A stretch of DNA of 64,000 nt from Martinezella lusitana. Lineage in GTDB: Bacteria > Pseudomonadota > Alphaproteobacteria > Rhizobiales > Rhizobiaceae. Under the pieces are notes generated by a model. That model had not been told where the DNA came from. It searched no databases and saw nothing but the letters and a program-made list of their open reading frames with translations. The stretch's first letter is position 1, and the number at the start of each line of letters is the position of its first letter. This document shows, one piece after another, positions 34,607 through 43,859 of this stretch. Position numbers and translations under genes: made by a program. The DNA is taken from positions 1 through 64,000 of the forward strand of contig NZ_JACHBG010000009.1 of NCBI RefSeq assembly GCF_014207095.1. The letters are read 5' to 3'.

Positions 34607-35248
34607 TCAGGCGACAGGCGTCGCCATGTCGTGTGTCTGGACCGACGGAAACCAAGTCTTCAAAACCATCTTGATGAACATCTGCCCGCAAGGCACGAGC
34701 TGGAAATTGCCCCGATCCAGCGTCCATTCGGTGATCAGGCCGCCGATGACGGCTGTCAGCGCTGACGCAGCGGTATCCGGCGTCCAGGGCGACGGCAGTT
34801 GGGTCTTCTCATTCATCAACTTGAAAATACGCTCGAAATTGTCGTGCATGTCCTGCCGGAAGGAGCTGGCACGGTTCGTCGTGCCGTCGCAGAAAGCCAT
34901 ATCGAGATGCATCATGACCTTCAGCATGCTGCGCTTGCGCGGGTCGTGCTGAACGTCCTCGAATATGGATGCAATGGCGTCGGCAACAAGGTCGAGTGGG
35001 TTGGGCGGCAATTCCCGCGACATCCGCTCGGCCAATTCATCGAATGGCTGCTGGGCCTCGTCGCGGATTGCGAACATCAGCCCCTGCTTGTTCTTGAAGT
35101 GCCAGTGAACCGCCCCCCGCGTCACACCGGCCGCCGTGGCAATTTCTTCCAGGCTTACGTTTTCATATCCTTTGTCGAGAAACAGCGCTTTTGCGGACTG
35201 CAAAATCTCATTCCTCGTTTCTGCAGCCTCCTCCTTAGTGCGCCTCAT
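34607..35248 (-). CDS. TetR/AcrR-family repressor
   Basis: A 213-residue regulator with an N-terminal TetR helix-turn-helix (VSLEEIATAAGVTRGAVHWH, residues about 31-50) and an AcrR-type C-terminal ligand domain (PRKRSMLKVMMHLDMAFCDG region, then GGLITEWTLDRGNFQL). Close relatives repress RND efflux operons, but no efflux genes are in this window. The palindrome at 33125 could be its operator. It is convergent with the porin gene. Confidence 0.9.
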   Translation of the reverse strand: MRRTKEEAAETRNEILQSAKALFLDKGYENVSLEEIATAAGVTRGAVHWHFKNKQGLMFAIRDEAQQPFDELAERMSRELPPNPLDLVADAIASIFEDVQHDPRKRSMLKVMMHLDMAFCDGTTNRASSFRQDMHDNFERIFKLMNEKTQLPSPWTPDTAASALTAVIGGLITEWTLDRGNFQLVPCGQMFIKMVLKTWFPSVQTHDMATPVA

Positions 35249-35755
35249 TCAGTTCTCCACATGTGCCCATTCTCAAGCGACCCCCTCATTCTTATTCTTA
35301 GTTTCTTGCTCCATCAACGTCGCACCGGTGCTCGTCATCTTCTTGGATCTGCAGCATAGGGCGGCGAAGCGAAGTTTGGACATTCTCTAAAAATCGAGAA
35401 AGAAAATCGCAACGAGAGGTATTCGTCAAGCACCTATAAGCCACGCACAAGTTTCCCTGTGCAATTTCGCGGCGTTGGGAAGTGCAATATCGAAAATGTG
35501 CAGATGCCGATAGCGCCATGACGGCGACAAATAACTTCGGGCGATTCTGAGTTCAGCCGCTTCATGATTGGCTTTATCCGCCAAACCGGGGCACAGAGCG
35601 GCTTTGATCTCCGTCCTCGGCAATCCTCCGCCCATATCGATGGTCAAGAGCCGTGGCATTGCGTCTGCGCGGGCGTGCCTTGGCGGTTCTGTGTTGAGTT
35701 CGTGTGGCGCGCAGGCCATCGGAGTCCCTCTCAACGCTCGCACCTGGAGGCCCCA
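35249..35755. other. 507-base gap between the TetR and EF-hand genes
   Basis: It holds the TetR-gene promoter and the EF-hand leader with GGAGG just before 35756. Short open frames on both strands show no motif, and I see no other gene or clear operator. Confidence 0.5.
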
Positions 35756-36568
35756 ATGACGAGCATTACCTCAGTTCTGTCCAATCGCTATTTTCAGTAT
35801 CAGACATCTCGCTCAACATCGTCTGTCAACGACGATTCGGCATCCTTGATCCCGGCCGCCGGCTCTTCACCCGATGCAGGTACCTCTTCGTCATCGGACG
35901 ACCAGTCTCAGATTTCTGCCGCCCAGCAACTGATCGCGCAGTTGATGAACGTTATTCTCACTCTTCAGTCCGGTAGCGGCGGTGGCGATGCTGACAGTTC
36001 GAGCGCGAACTCCGACGGCGATTCTGCCGGCTCGACATCAAGCTCTCAATCTGTAGCGGCGGCGAACTCTCAACGCAGTAAGCAGGCTGATCTGATCAAA
36101 GCCATGGACACCAATGGCGATGGCGATATCAGCGAGGCGGAATTCGTTGCCGCGCGTCCGGCAAGTGTCAGTGCGGACCAGGCTAGCAAGCTGTTTGAAA
36201 GCTTCGACAAGGATAAGACCGGCTCGCTCACCGAAGAGCAACTGGCAAAGGCGATGAAGGCCGGCCATCATATGCACCATGGCGGCAGGACGGGCGATGA
36301 GGAGCTCTCCAAGGCCTTTTCCTCCATGGATACCGATGGCGACGGTAATGTCACGGAAGCTGAATTCGTTGCTGCGCGACCGTCCGACATGGGTGCGGAT
36401 CAGGCGACTGCACTGTTCGGCAGCCTTGATACGTCTGGCTCGGGATCCCTAACGCAAAGCCAGTTCGAAGCGGCAGTCAAGGCGCAGCGCCCGCAGCCCG
36501 CGGAACTTGGCAATCTCTACGCTTCCGATACGCAGGATCAGACGACAACCGACCTGCTGACACTCTGA
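35756..36568 (+). CDS. calsymin-like EF-hand calcium-binding protein
   Basis: A 270-residue acidic protein. Residues 1-110 are Ser/Gly/Asp-rich and unstructured. Four EF-hand loops follow in two pairs: DTNGDGDISEAEF, DKDKTGSLTEEQL, DTDGDGNVTEAEF and DTSGSGSLTQSQF. The two pairs are clear duplicates (both have EAEFVAARP after the first loop). There is no signal peptide, as in R. etli calsymin, which is secreted without one and is needed for symbiosis; export here is inference. The ATG follows GGAGG. It stands alone, with hairpins downstream. Confidence 0.85.
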   Translation: MTSITSVLSNRYFQYQTSRSTSSVNDDSASLIPAAGSSPDAGTSSSSDDQSQISAAQQLIAQLMNVILTLQSGSGGGDADSSSANSDGDSAGSTSSSQSVAAANSQRSKQADLIKAMDTNGDGDISEAEFVAARPASVSADQASKLFESFDKDKTGSLTEEQLAKAMKAGHHMHHGGRTGDEELSKAFSSMDTDGDGNVTEAEFVAARPSDMGADQATALFGSLDTSGSGSLTQSQFEAAVKAQRPQPAELGNLYASDTQDQTTTDLLTL

Positions 36569-36905
36569 TAAGAAATCGCCTCGGTATTCGGATTTTTGCA
36601 TGGGCCGGCAGCTCGGTGGGAGACCTTGCGGTCTTCCGGCCTGCGCGAGCCGGCTTTTTGTGGTTCCCGAAAGAGACATCGGGTCTGCGGAAATAATCCA
36701 AGATCGGCGATGCCGGAGCGACGGATTTCGACAGCCTGGCCGTTCAACGGTTGAGACCCCATGCTTCATGTCGAAGGAAAGAGACGCTGCGATCGGATTG
36801 GTATCCCGTGCCGGGAAAGACGAACAGACACAGCCCTCTTGTCAACGGCGGGGAAGGGGCGTGCAATGCGCAGAGCGCTCGAATTTTGGACGGTGGCGAT
36901 TGTCG
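36569..36905. other. 337-base gap before the ECF sigma gene
   Basis: It contains the terminator noted above and the upstream region of the sigma factor. I found no clear GGAAC/CGTT-type ECF promoter by eye. An upstream start for the sigma gene in this gap cannot be ruled out. Confidence 0.5.
36606..36659 (+). terminator. hairpins with T tract after the EF-hand gene
   Basis: GGGAGACC-TTGC-GGTCTTCC is followed by CCGGC-CTGCGCGA-GCCGG and then CTTTTTG. The second hairpin with its T run is a normal rho-independent terminator; an alternative longer pairing between outer GCCGGC elements is possible. Confidence 0.7.
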
Positions 36906-37478
36906 ATGAAAAGGGATCGCACGCCCGAGAATGGCGACCTGGAAGGGGATCTGGTGGGCCGCATCGCCGCCGGCGATGTGCCGGCGATGCGCATGATGGT
37001 GACGCGGCAGCTGCCGCGTATCCTTTCAGTGGCAACCCGAATGCTCGGTGATGCCGCCGAAGCTGAGGATGTGGCGCAGGAAACCTTCCTGCGCGTGTGG
37101 AAAAATGCCGGCGGCTGGCGCCAGCGCAACGCTCGCTTCAGCACATGGGTGCATCGCGTGGCGATCAACCTTTGCTATGACCGCCTGCGCCGGCGCAAGG
37201 ACGTTCTGGCCGAGTCGCCGCCCGAAATCGAATATGAGGGGCCGGCACCGGATGCGGGGCTGATGAGCGAGGAAGATCCATCGCGGCGGGTGGAACTGGC
37301 CATGCAGATGATTGCGCCTCGGCAGCGCGAGGCAATCATTCTGGTTTACTATCAGGCGCTGTCGAATGTGGAAGCGGCTGCGATCATGGATGTCAGCGTG
37401 GACGCATTGGAGAGCTTGCTGGCGCGGGGAAGGCGCTCGTTGCAGGCGCTTTTGTTGAAGGAGCAGGGCGATGGTTGA
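36906..37478 (+). CDS. ECF RNA polymerase sigma factor
   Basis: A 190-residue extracytoplasmic-function sigma factor. Region 2 is seen around EDVAQETFLRVWKNAGGW and NARFSTWVHRVAINLCYDRL; region 4 is APRQREAIILVYYQALSNVE followed by AAIMDVSVDALESLLARGRR. It directs RNA polymerase to stress or envelope promoters. The ATG at 36906 aligns with the family start; in-frame upstream codons lack a good ribosome-binding site. It overlaps the next gene by 8 bp, so the partner there is likely its regulator. Confidence 0.92.
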   Translation: MKRDRTPENGDLEGDLVGRIAAGDVPAMRMMVTRQLPRILSVATRMLGDAAEAEDVAQETFLRVWKNAGGWRQRNARFSTWVHRVAINLCYDRLRRRKDVLAESPPEIEYEGPAPDAGLMSEEDPSRRVELAMQMIAPRQREAIILVYYQALSNVEAAAIMDVSVDALESLLARGRRSLQALLLKEQGDG

Positions 37479-37920
37479 ACATATCGCAGGTCCGATGAGT
37501 AGCGAGCGGTTCGCCGACATGGCCGACGCCTATGGCGGCGATATCAGCCGCTGGCCGCAGGCAGAGCGCGCGGCTGCCCGCGAATATGCCGCACAAAACA
37601 ATGCGTATGATGTGCTGGATCGCGCCGCTGATCTCGATGCATTGCTTGACACCTATACGCTGAAACCGGTTTCCGCGCGCCTTGGTAGCCAGATCGTCGG
37701 GCAGCTTTCGCGCCGGTCGCGGATCCGCAACTGGTTCCGGTTCGGCTCGGCGGGCATTGGTCTTGTCGGCGTCGGACTTGCCGGCGCCTTTGCCGGCAGC
37801 GTCGCCATCGCCGTGCTGGCGCCAAGCCTAACATCGGAAGCCACCGTCGTGTCGGAGGGGACGAGCACCATGTTCGGCGACATCGGATCGGACGTGACCA
37901 TAACGCAGGAAAGCCAATGA
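37471..37920 (+). CDS. single-span membrane protein, probable anti-sigma factor
   Basis: A 149-residue protein with a cytoplasmic N-terminal half (SSERFADMADAYGGDISRWP near residues 10-29), one membrane helix (about 90-117) and a short periplasmic tail. Its overlap with the sigma gene and topology fit an anti-sigma factor, but it lacks the recognisable zinc HxxxCxxC motif, so the role is inferred. It overlaps the next gene by 4 bp. Confidence 0.65.
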   Translation: MVEHIAGPMSSERFADMADAYGGDISRWPQAERAAAREYAAQNNAYDVLDRAADLDALLDTYTLKPVSARLGSQIVGQLSRRSRIRNWFRFGSAGIGLVGVGLAGAFAGSVAIAVLAPSLTSEATVVSEGTSTMFGDIGSDVTITQESQ

Positions 37921-38366
37921 CAGATCGCAGTTTCCGAATATTGGTCATAGCGCTGCTCGTGTTGAACACCTTTCTGATCGCGGGGCTGGCGGGCGGGGGA
38001 TTGACCTGGATCCGCAATTCGCGGGCACCCGTCGGTGCAATGCCCCTGGGCGGCGAACAACTGCCGTCGGGTGAGAGGAAGGCACTGAGGGCTGCTCTCA
38101 ACGAGGCACGCAAGGAAGAGCGCCAGACCATTCTCGATGCGCAGCAGGCCAAGGTCGATGCCGCTTCGATTTTAGGCCAGCCGACACTGGATACGGCGGC
38201 ACTCTCGGCTGCATTGGCAAGGGCGCGCAACGCCGATATCGGCTTGCGGGCCAAGCTTGAGCAACGCGCCGTGGATTTCGCTGCAACGCTTTCTTACGAC
38301 GAACGCCGCGCCCTTGCCGAAAGCATGATCCGGCGCAGCGTGCCGAGGGCCGCCGTCACGAAATGA
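37917..38366 (+). CDS. periplasmic heavy-metal-sensor-like (Metal_resist) protein
   Basis: A 149-residue protein with an N-terminal signal anchor (FRILVIALLVLNTFLIAGLA, about 5-28) and a long helical periplasmic part (SGERKALRAALNEARKEERQ, then LAESMIRRS). This is the plan of the Metal_resist/CnrX-like family, which senses metal or envelope stress and is often paired with ECF factors. No His-rich metal site is evident. ATGA overlap with the preceding gene. Confidence 0.75.
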   Translation: MTDRSFRILVIALLVLNTFLIAGLAGGGLTWIRNSRAPVGAMPLGGEQLPSGERKALRAALNEARKEERQTILDAQQAKVDAASILGQPTLDTAALSAALARARNADIGLRAKLEQRAVDFAATLSYDERRALAESMIRRSVPRAAVTK

Positions 38367-38441
38367 TCACACTCGCCGACCGACGGATCGGAAACGCACT
38401 CGCGTTTAAGCTATGTGTTTGATACAGGAGTTGGCAGGAAC

Positions 38442-39956
38442 ATGGCTCAGCAATCGAATGATGTTTATGCCGCGCTCGCCCTTTCCCGGTTCGGGTTGGG
38501 AGCTGACCACAATGGCACCGCGCCGATCGCATCCGATCCGCGCGGAGCATTAATGGAAGAGATCACCGAACGCTTCGTTCCTGTTCCAGTCGGGCCGGAA
38601 CTTCAATCGACGGCCAATCTTCTGGTTTCTCTTTATGCTTTTCAGGAGCAGCGCAAGCAGGCGAGGCAGAAGGCGGTCACTGCTGTTGCCGCCGCGCCGC
38701 AGGACAAGCTGGTGCAAGGTCCGCCACGGCCGCAGCAGGCTGCACCACAGCCTGCCGGTGCCATGGCTGCCCAACCGGGTAATCAGGCAATGGTGCCGCC
38801 ACCCGGCAAGCCTGCCGACAAGCCGATGCAGCCCGCCATGCCCTATCTTCCGCAGCAGATCCTGCTTGCCGAGGTGGATGCCCGCTTTAACGGCACCATC
38901 CGGCAGCCGCTCATCGGTTTTGGCGAGCGGCTTGCCATGTTCTGGGCAAACCACTTCGCGGTCGCAGTCTCGAAGAGCGAAGAGGTCCATATCGTTGCCG
39001 GCGCTTTCGAGCGCGAAGCCATTCGCCCGCATGTCTTCGGGCGTTTCGCCGACATGTTGCTTGCCGTCGAAACCCATCCGGCCATGCTCGGCTATCTCGA
39101 CAATCAGCAGTCGATCGGGCCAAACTCCAAAGCCAACGGCAACAAGAAGCGCGGTCTGAACGAAAACCTCGCTCGCGAAACGCTGGAACTTCACACGCTT
39201 GGCGTCAATGGCGGCTACACGCAGACCGACGTGACGACGCTTGCCAAGATCATCACCGGCTGGACGGTGGCGCGCGCCGAAGGAAAGCTCGGCGCTCCCG
39301 GGACTTTCGTCTTCAATGCCGGCGCACATGAGCCCGGCGATCAGACACTCCTTGGTCTCACCTATGCCGACAACGGCGTTGGGCAGGGGCGTGAAGTGCT
39401 GCGGGATCTTGCCCGCCACCCCGCGACCGCGCAGCATATCGCCACGAAGCTAGTCCGGCATTTCGTCGCCGACACGCCGCCGCCGGCACTTGTGCAGACG
39501 GTTGCTGCCACCTTCAGCAAGACCGATGGCGATCTCTCGGCCGTCTACAGCGCGCTCGTCGGCTCTGAAGACGCCTGGAATCCAACACTTTCAAAGGTTC
39601 GCTCGCCGCTGGAATTCATGACCGCGCTTCTGCGCGCGAGCGGCGAAACGCCGAAGCCGAATGTCATTCTCGGCACCCTGAATGCCATGGGTCAACCATT
39701 CTGGGCTCCAGCCGGACCGAACGGGTTTGCCGATACCGTCGATGTCTGGGCGTCCAGCGAGAGCCTTAGCATGCGCATGGATGTTGCCAACATGATAGCG
39801 AATGCGGTGCCACCGCAGATCGATCCCCGCCGTTTCATCTCCGACAGTCTGGGGCCGCTTCTTTCGAAGGAAACGCTGCAGGCCGTGTCGCGAGCGGAAA
39901 CGCGCAGTCAGGGCCTAGCGATCGCCTACCTTTCCCCCGAATTTCAAAGGCGTTGA
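38442..39956 (+). CDS. DUF1800 family protein
   Basis: A 504-residue protein of the DUF1800 family: NDVYAALALSRFGLGADHNG at the start, GLNENLARETLELHTLGVNGG with YTQTDV near residues 239-265, and the ALLRASGETP region near 398. A Pro/Gln/Ala-rich insert (about 88-140, PRPQQAAPQPAG) breaks the domain. The family's function is unknown; it usually accompanies DUF1501 as here. Start ATG 38442 follows GGCAGGAAC. It lies 75 bp after the ECF operon on the same strand and may be its target. Confidence 0.85.
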   Translation: MAQQSNDVYAALALSRFGLGADHNGTAPIASDPRGALMEEITERFVPVPVGPELQSTANLLVSLYAFQEQRKQARQKAVTAVAAAPQDKLVQGPPRPQQAAPQPAGAMAAQPGNQAMVPPPGKPADKPMQPAMPYLPQQILLAEVDARFNGTIRQPLIGFGERLAMFWANHFAVAVSKSEEVHIVAGAFEREAIRPHVFGRFADMLLAVETHPAMLGYLDNQQSIGPNSKANGNKKRGLNENLARETLELHTLGVNGGYTQTDVTTLAKIITGWTVARAEGKLGAPGTFVFNAGAHEPGDQTLLGLTYADNGVGQGREVLRDLARHPATAQHIATKLVRHFVADTPPPALVQTVAATFSKTDGDLSAVYSALVGSEDAWNPTLSKVRSPLEFMTALLRASGETPKPNVILGTLNAMGQPFWAPAGPNGFADTVDVWASSESLSMRMDVANMIANAVPPQIDPRRFISDSLGPLLSKETLQAVSRAETRSQGLAIAYLSPEFQRR

Positions 39957-39958
39957 TC

Positions 39959-41179
39959 ATGACTTGCGAATTGATGACTCCTACTCGCCGCGCCATTCTT
40001 GGCGCTTCCGGTGCCCTGTTTGCCTGGGCCTTCATCCCGCGCTTCGCCTATGCCGCGGGCGGGCGTGACCCGCGTTTCATCACCATCATCCTGCGTGGTG
40101 CGCTTGACGGGTTGACGGCCGTCCCACCCATTGGTGACCCCGATTATCAGGCTTTGCGGCAATCGATCGCCATGACGACGAGCGGTCCGCATGCGGCGCT
40201 GCCGCTCGACAGCTTCTTTGCGCTGCATCCTTCGATGCCGAATTTCAACCAGCTCTATCGTGCGGGACAAGCGGCTGTCGTCCATGCCAGCGCGACGCCC
40301 TATCGCGATCGATCGCATTTCGACGGTCAGGACGTGTTGGAATCCGGTTATGAAATGCCCGGCCGCGTCGATTCAGGCTGGTTGAATCGGATGCTCGAGG
40401 GGCTTCCCAAGGGCGATAAAGTTTCTCCAGATGCATCGGCGGTCCGTGGATTGTCGGTTGGCGCCAATGCGCCGCTGGTTATTCGAGGCAAGGCGCCGGT
40501 CCTCGGCTGGTCGCCGTCCAATCTTCAGCCCGTCAGCGACGACTTGCCGCCGCGGTTGATGGATCTCTACACTCACACTGATCCGCTTTTCGCGAAAATC
40601 CTGGCGGAGGGCATTTCCACCGGAAAGATCGCGGCCGGGCTCGACGTCAAGGCAAGGGGCGGTCCTGGCGATCCGACAGGCATGGAGCAGATGGCGAGAG
40701 GCGCTGCGCGCCTGCTGGCGCAAGATGACGGTCCCCGTGTCGCTGCCCTTGCCTTCGAAGGCTGGGACACCCATGCCGGTGAAGTTGACCGGCTGAACAA
40801 GCTGCTTGTCGGGCTCGATAATTCACTGGCGGCCTTCCAGCAAGAACTTGGACCGGTGTGGAAGGATACGGCGATCGTCGTTGCGACCGAATTTGGCCGG
40901 ACGGCGCAGGTCAACGGCACGGACGGCACCGACCATGGCACCGGGACAACGGCTTTTCTTGCCGGTGGTGCGATCAAGGGCGGCCGGGTGATTGCAGATT
41001 GGCCGGGTCTCAAGCCGCCGCAACTGCGTGACGGCCGAGATCTTGCCGCGACGACCGACCTGCGCGCAGTCATCAAGGGGATCGCCGTCGATCTGCTTGG
41101 TGCGTCACCTGCGGTGCTGGCGCGCGACGTCTTCCCAGGTTCCGATCATGTCATGCCGATGAAGGGACTGATCGTATGA
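39959..41179 (+). CDS. DUF1501 family Tat-exported protein
   Basis: A 406-residue protein with a twin-arginine signal (TPTRRAILGASGALFAWAFI), exported folded, then a DUF1501 domain related to alkaline-phosphatase-type folds: FITIILRGALDGLTAVPPIG, RDRSHFDGQDVLESG, and EFGRTAQVNGTDGTDHGTGT near residue 310. It starts 3 bases after the DUF1800 stop. DUF1800-DUF1501 pairs are widespread but unassigned. Location: periplasm or secreted. Confidence 0.87.
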   Translation: MTCELMTPTRRAILGASGALFAWAFIPRFAYAAGGRDPRFITIILRGALDGLTAVPPIGDPDYQALRQSIAMTTSGPHAALPLDSFFALHPSMPNFNQLYRAGQAAVVHASATPYRDRSHFDGQDVLESGYEMPGRVDSGWLNRMLEGLPKGDKVSPDASAVRGLSVGANAPLVIRGKAPVLGWSPSNLQPVSDDLPPRLMDLYTHTDPLFAKILAEGISTGKIAAGLDVKARGGPGDPTGMEQMARGAARLLAQDDGPRVAALAFEGWDTHAGEVDRLNKLLVGLDNSLAAFQQELGPVWKDTAIVVATEFGRTAQVNGTDGTDHGTGTTAFLAGGAIKGGRVIADWPGLKPPQLRDGRDLAATTDLRAVIKGIAVDLLGASPAVLARDVFPGSDHVMPMKGLIV

Positions 41180-41201
41180 TCGATATCCGGATGTCCCGAT
41201 A

Positions 41202-42155
41202 TCAGGGCCAATCGGCGTAGCCCGAGGACAAGGTGACCGTTGAGGCCTCGCTCTTACGGGCGAGGTCTCGATAGATGGCGGGCGAGAAGCCGGTTTTTTT
41301 CTTGAAGAAATGGCTGAAATAAGTGGGATCGCGGAAGCCGAGCCCATCGGAAATCTCCTGGACGGTGCGAGCGGATCGCTCCAATCGCAGTTTCGCCTCC
41401 TGCACGACCCGCTCGTGCAGCAACTGAACGGGCGAACGGCCAAGCTCGCTGCGGCAGATGGAGTGCAGCCGATCCGTGGTCACGCCGAGCTCCCGGGCAT
41501 AATCCGTTATCGATCGATGCTGCCGGAAACCGATCTCGACAAGCTGCCGGTATCTTTGCAGCACCGATGCTCCACCGCCACGTCCGCGCTGCTCGGCAGC
41601 TTCCGTGCCGGCGGCCCGCCAAAGCGCCATCAAGATCAGGCGCATATAGGCTGCAATCGCCATCCATGAGGCGCGGGAGGGGTCGCCGAGCTCGCGCACG
41701 AAGCCCGCGACCAGCGGCTGCAGCTCGTTGACGGCGCCGGCATCCGGCTCGGCCATGAACCATGGCCGCTCGCTGAAGATTCTGAGCGCATAGGATTCGG
41801 CGCGATCACCGATTGCGTCGACGATGATTTGCGGCGAGGCACCAATGATGAAGCACGCGGCCCCGGCAGCCATATGCAGCTCGCAGCGCGACTGCGGCGG
41901 CATATAGGCGATGGTCGGTGCCTGCAGGGATCTTGGCTCTTCTCCCTCCAGCGCCAATGTCGCCGTTCCCGCTTGCAGCACGTAGAGATGATGAAACTGC
42001 GCGTATAGGCCCTTCTGAAAGCGGATCGTCCGAAGCGTCAATGACGGCTCGTGCCATTCTCCTCGCGCATGCAGATGAATGCCGCTGTCGGAAACCAACG
42101 CACTCTCCTCTGTGTGGCATGACGAACCGATGACATGATTGCCAGATACTTGCAA
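41202..42155 (-). CDS. AraC-family transcriptional regulator
   Basis: A 317-residue regulator with a cupin-like N-terminal half (HHLYVLQAGTATLALEGEEP near 55-74) and C-terminal AraC HTH pair (ITDYARELGVTTDRLHSICR and VQEISDGLGFRDPTYFSHFF). It is convergent with the DUF1501 gene and divergent from the first aldehyde dehydrogenase, so it probably activates the aromatic-aldehyde island in response to a substrate bound by the cupin domain. Confidence 0.9.
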   Translation of the reverse strand: MQVSGNHVIGSSCHTEESALVSDSGIHLHARGEWHEPSLTLRTIRFQKGLYAQFHHLYVLQAGTATLALEGEEPRSLQAPTIAYMPPQSRCELHMAAGAACFIIGASPQIIVDAIGDRAESYALRIFSERPWFMAEPDAGAVNELQPLVAGFVRELGDPSRASWMAIAAYMRLILMALWRAAGTEAAEQRGRGGGASVLQRYRQLVEIGFRQHRSITDYARELGVTTDRLHSICRSELGRSPVQLLHERVVQEAKLRLERSARTVQEISDGLGFRDPTYFSHFFKKKTGFSPAIYRDLARKSEASTVTLSSGYADWP

Positions 42156-42338
42156 TATTAACCCAGAAAATCACATTCAAAGCTCTCGGTAACCACGTAA
42201 TCTCTCTCCATGAGCCTTTGGGAGGAGGCCTCCACAGGAACGATCAGGCGCTTGCGGTTCCATCTCGCTACGCCGGCCTGCGTCCCTCTCCCATCCGGAA
42301 AACTGCAGGCGGTGCCTGCACAAATGTGGACGATCGCG

Positions 42339-43790
42339 ATGTTTGTGGCAAAGCTGCTGATCGATAATGAAGCGTCCGATGCTTTGGACGCAGCCACTTT
42401 CGAACGCATCGATCCGGCGACCGGCGATGTCGCCACCATCGCGCCGGCGGCTTCGGTGGCGGATGCCGCCCGCGCTGCCTCAGCCGCAGCGGCGGCTTTT
42501 CCCGCCTGGTCGCAGACCGGGCCTGGTGAGCGCCGGATATGTCTCAACCGAGCGGCCGACATTCTGACGGCACGTCGGGCAGAATTCGTTGCAGCGATGG
42601 TCGGCGAAACCGGAGCAACCGCGCTCTGGGCTGCGATCAATTGTGACCTCGCAACCGAAATTTTGCGCGAGGCAGCCGCCATGACGACGCAGGTCGCTGG
42701 CGAAATCATACCCTCCAGCGACCAAGGCAGCCTCGCTATGGCCGTGCGTCAGCCAGCCGGGGTCTGCCTTGGGATTGCCCCGTGGAACGCGCCGATCATT
42801 CTCGGCGTCCGTGCTATCGCCATGCCGCTTGCCTGCGGCAATACGGTCATCCTGAAGGCATCCGAACTTTGCCCTCGAACTCACTGCCTTATCGGCGAGG
42901 TGATGCGCGATGCGGGTTTCCCGCCGGGTGTCGTCAATGTCATCACAAATGCTCCCAAGGATGCAGCGGCAATCGTCGAGACATTGATCGCGCATCCTGC
43001 CGTGCGCCGGATCAATTTTACCGGCTCGACGCGCGTCGGCCGTCTCATCGCCGAAGCCTCGGCGCGGCATCTCAAACGATGCCTGCTGGAACTTGGCGGC
43101 AAAGCGCCGTTCATCGTGCTTGCCGATGCCGATATCGATGAGGCCGTGCGGGCCGCCGCGTTCGGTGCCTTCATGAACCAGGGCCAGATCTGCATGTCGA
43201 CCGAACGCATTATCTTGATGGAGGCGATTGCCGATGAGTTCGTCGACAAGTTCAAGGCGAAGGCTCAGACACTTGTCGCGGGCAATCCGCGCGACGGCAA
43301 CACGCCGCTCGGAACGATGATCACTGCGGAAGCGGCAAGGCGTGTTCGCGCCCTCGTGGAAGATGCCACGCAGAAAGGGGCGGTGATCGCCTGTGGCGGG
43401 CAAGCGCGCGGCACTTTGATCGACGCCACGATCATCGACCAGGTAACGCCCGCCATGCGCATCTATCGCGAGGAAAGCTTCGGGCCGGTCGCTGCGATTA
43501 TCCGCGTCGAGAGCATCGATGAGGCGATCACCGTCGCCAATGACAATGAATATGGCTTGTCGTCCGCGATATTCAGCCGCGACATCAATCAGGCGCTCAT
43601 CGTCGCAAAGCGCATCGAGACCGGTATCTGCCACATCAACGAAGCAACGGTGGCAGACGAGCCGCAAATGCCGTTCGGCGGCGTCAAATCAAGCGGCTAC
43701 GGCCGCTTTGGCGGCAAGGCGGCCATCGACGAATTCACGGAGCTACGCTGGATCACGCTTGCATCGGGCAGGCGAGACTATCCGATCTGA
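42339..43790 (+). CDS. aldehyde dehydrogenase, vanillin/salicylaldehyde type, copy 1
   Basis: A 483-residue NAD(P)-dependent aldehyde dehydrogenase. Seen are the nucleotide-site FTGSTRVGR, the catalytic Glu in LELGGKAPF and the catalytic Cys in NQGQICMSTERI, a signature of vanillin and salicylaldehyde dehydrogenases. It oxidises an aromatic aldehyde to the acid. I chose ATG 42339 (MFVAKLLIDN); ATG 42324 is also possible. It is the first gene of the island, divergent from the AraC gene. Substrate is inferred from motifs and neighbours. Confidence 0.88.
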   Translation: MFVAKLLIDNEASDALDAATFERIDPATGDVATIAPAASVADAARAASAAAAAFPAWSQTGPGERRICLNRAADILTARRAEFVAAMVGETGATALWAAINCDLATEILREAAAMTTQVAGEIIPSSDQGSLAMAVRQPAGVCLGIAPWNAPIILGVRAIAMPLACGNTVILKASELCPRTHCLIGEVMRDAGFPPGVVNVITNAPKDAAAIVETLIAHPAVRRINFTGSTRVGRLIAEASARHLKRCLLELGGKAPFIVLADADIDEAVRAAAFGAFMNQGQICMSTERIILMEAIADEFVDKFKAKAQTLVAGNPRDGNTPLGTMITAEAARRVRALVEDATQKGAVIACGGQARGTLIDATIIDQVTPAMRIYREESFGPVAAIIRVESIDEAITVANDNEYGLSSAIFSRDINQALIVAKRIETGICHINEATVADEPQMPFGGVKSSGYGRFGGKAAIDEFTELRWITLASGRRDYPI

Positions 43791-43859
43791 CGTTGGCGGC
43801 CGGAAATGCACAAGGGCATGCGGAGTAAGAGGGCTCCGACAAAAAGGGAGGAAGATCAC

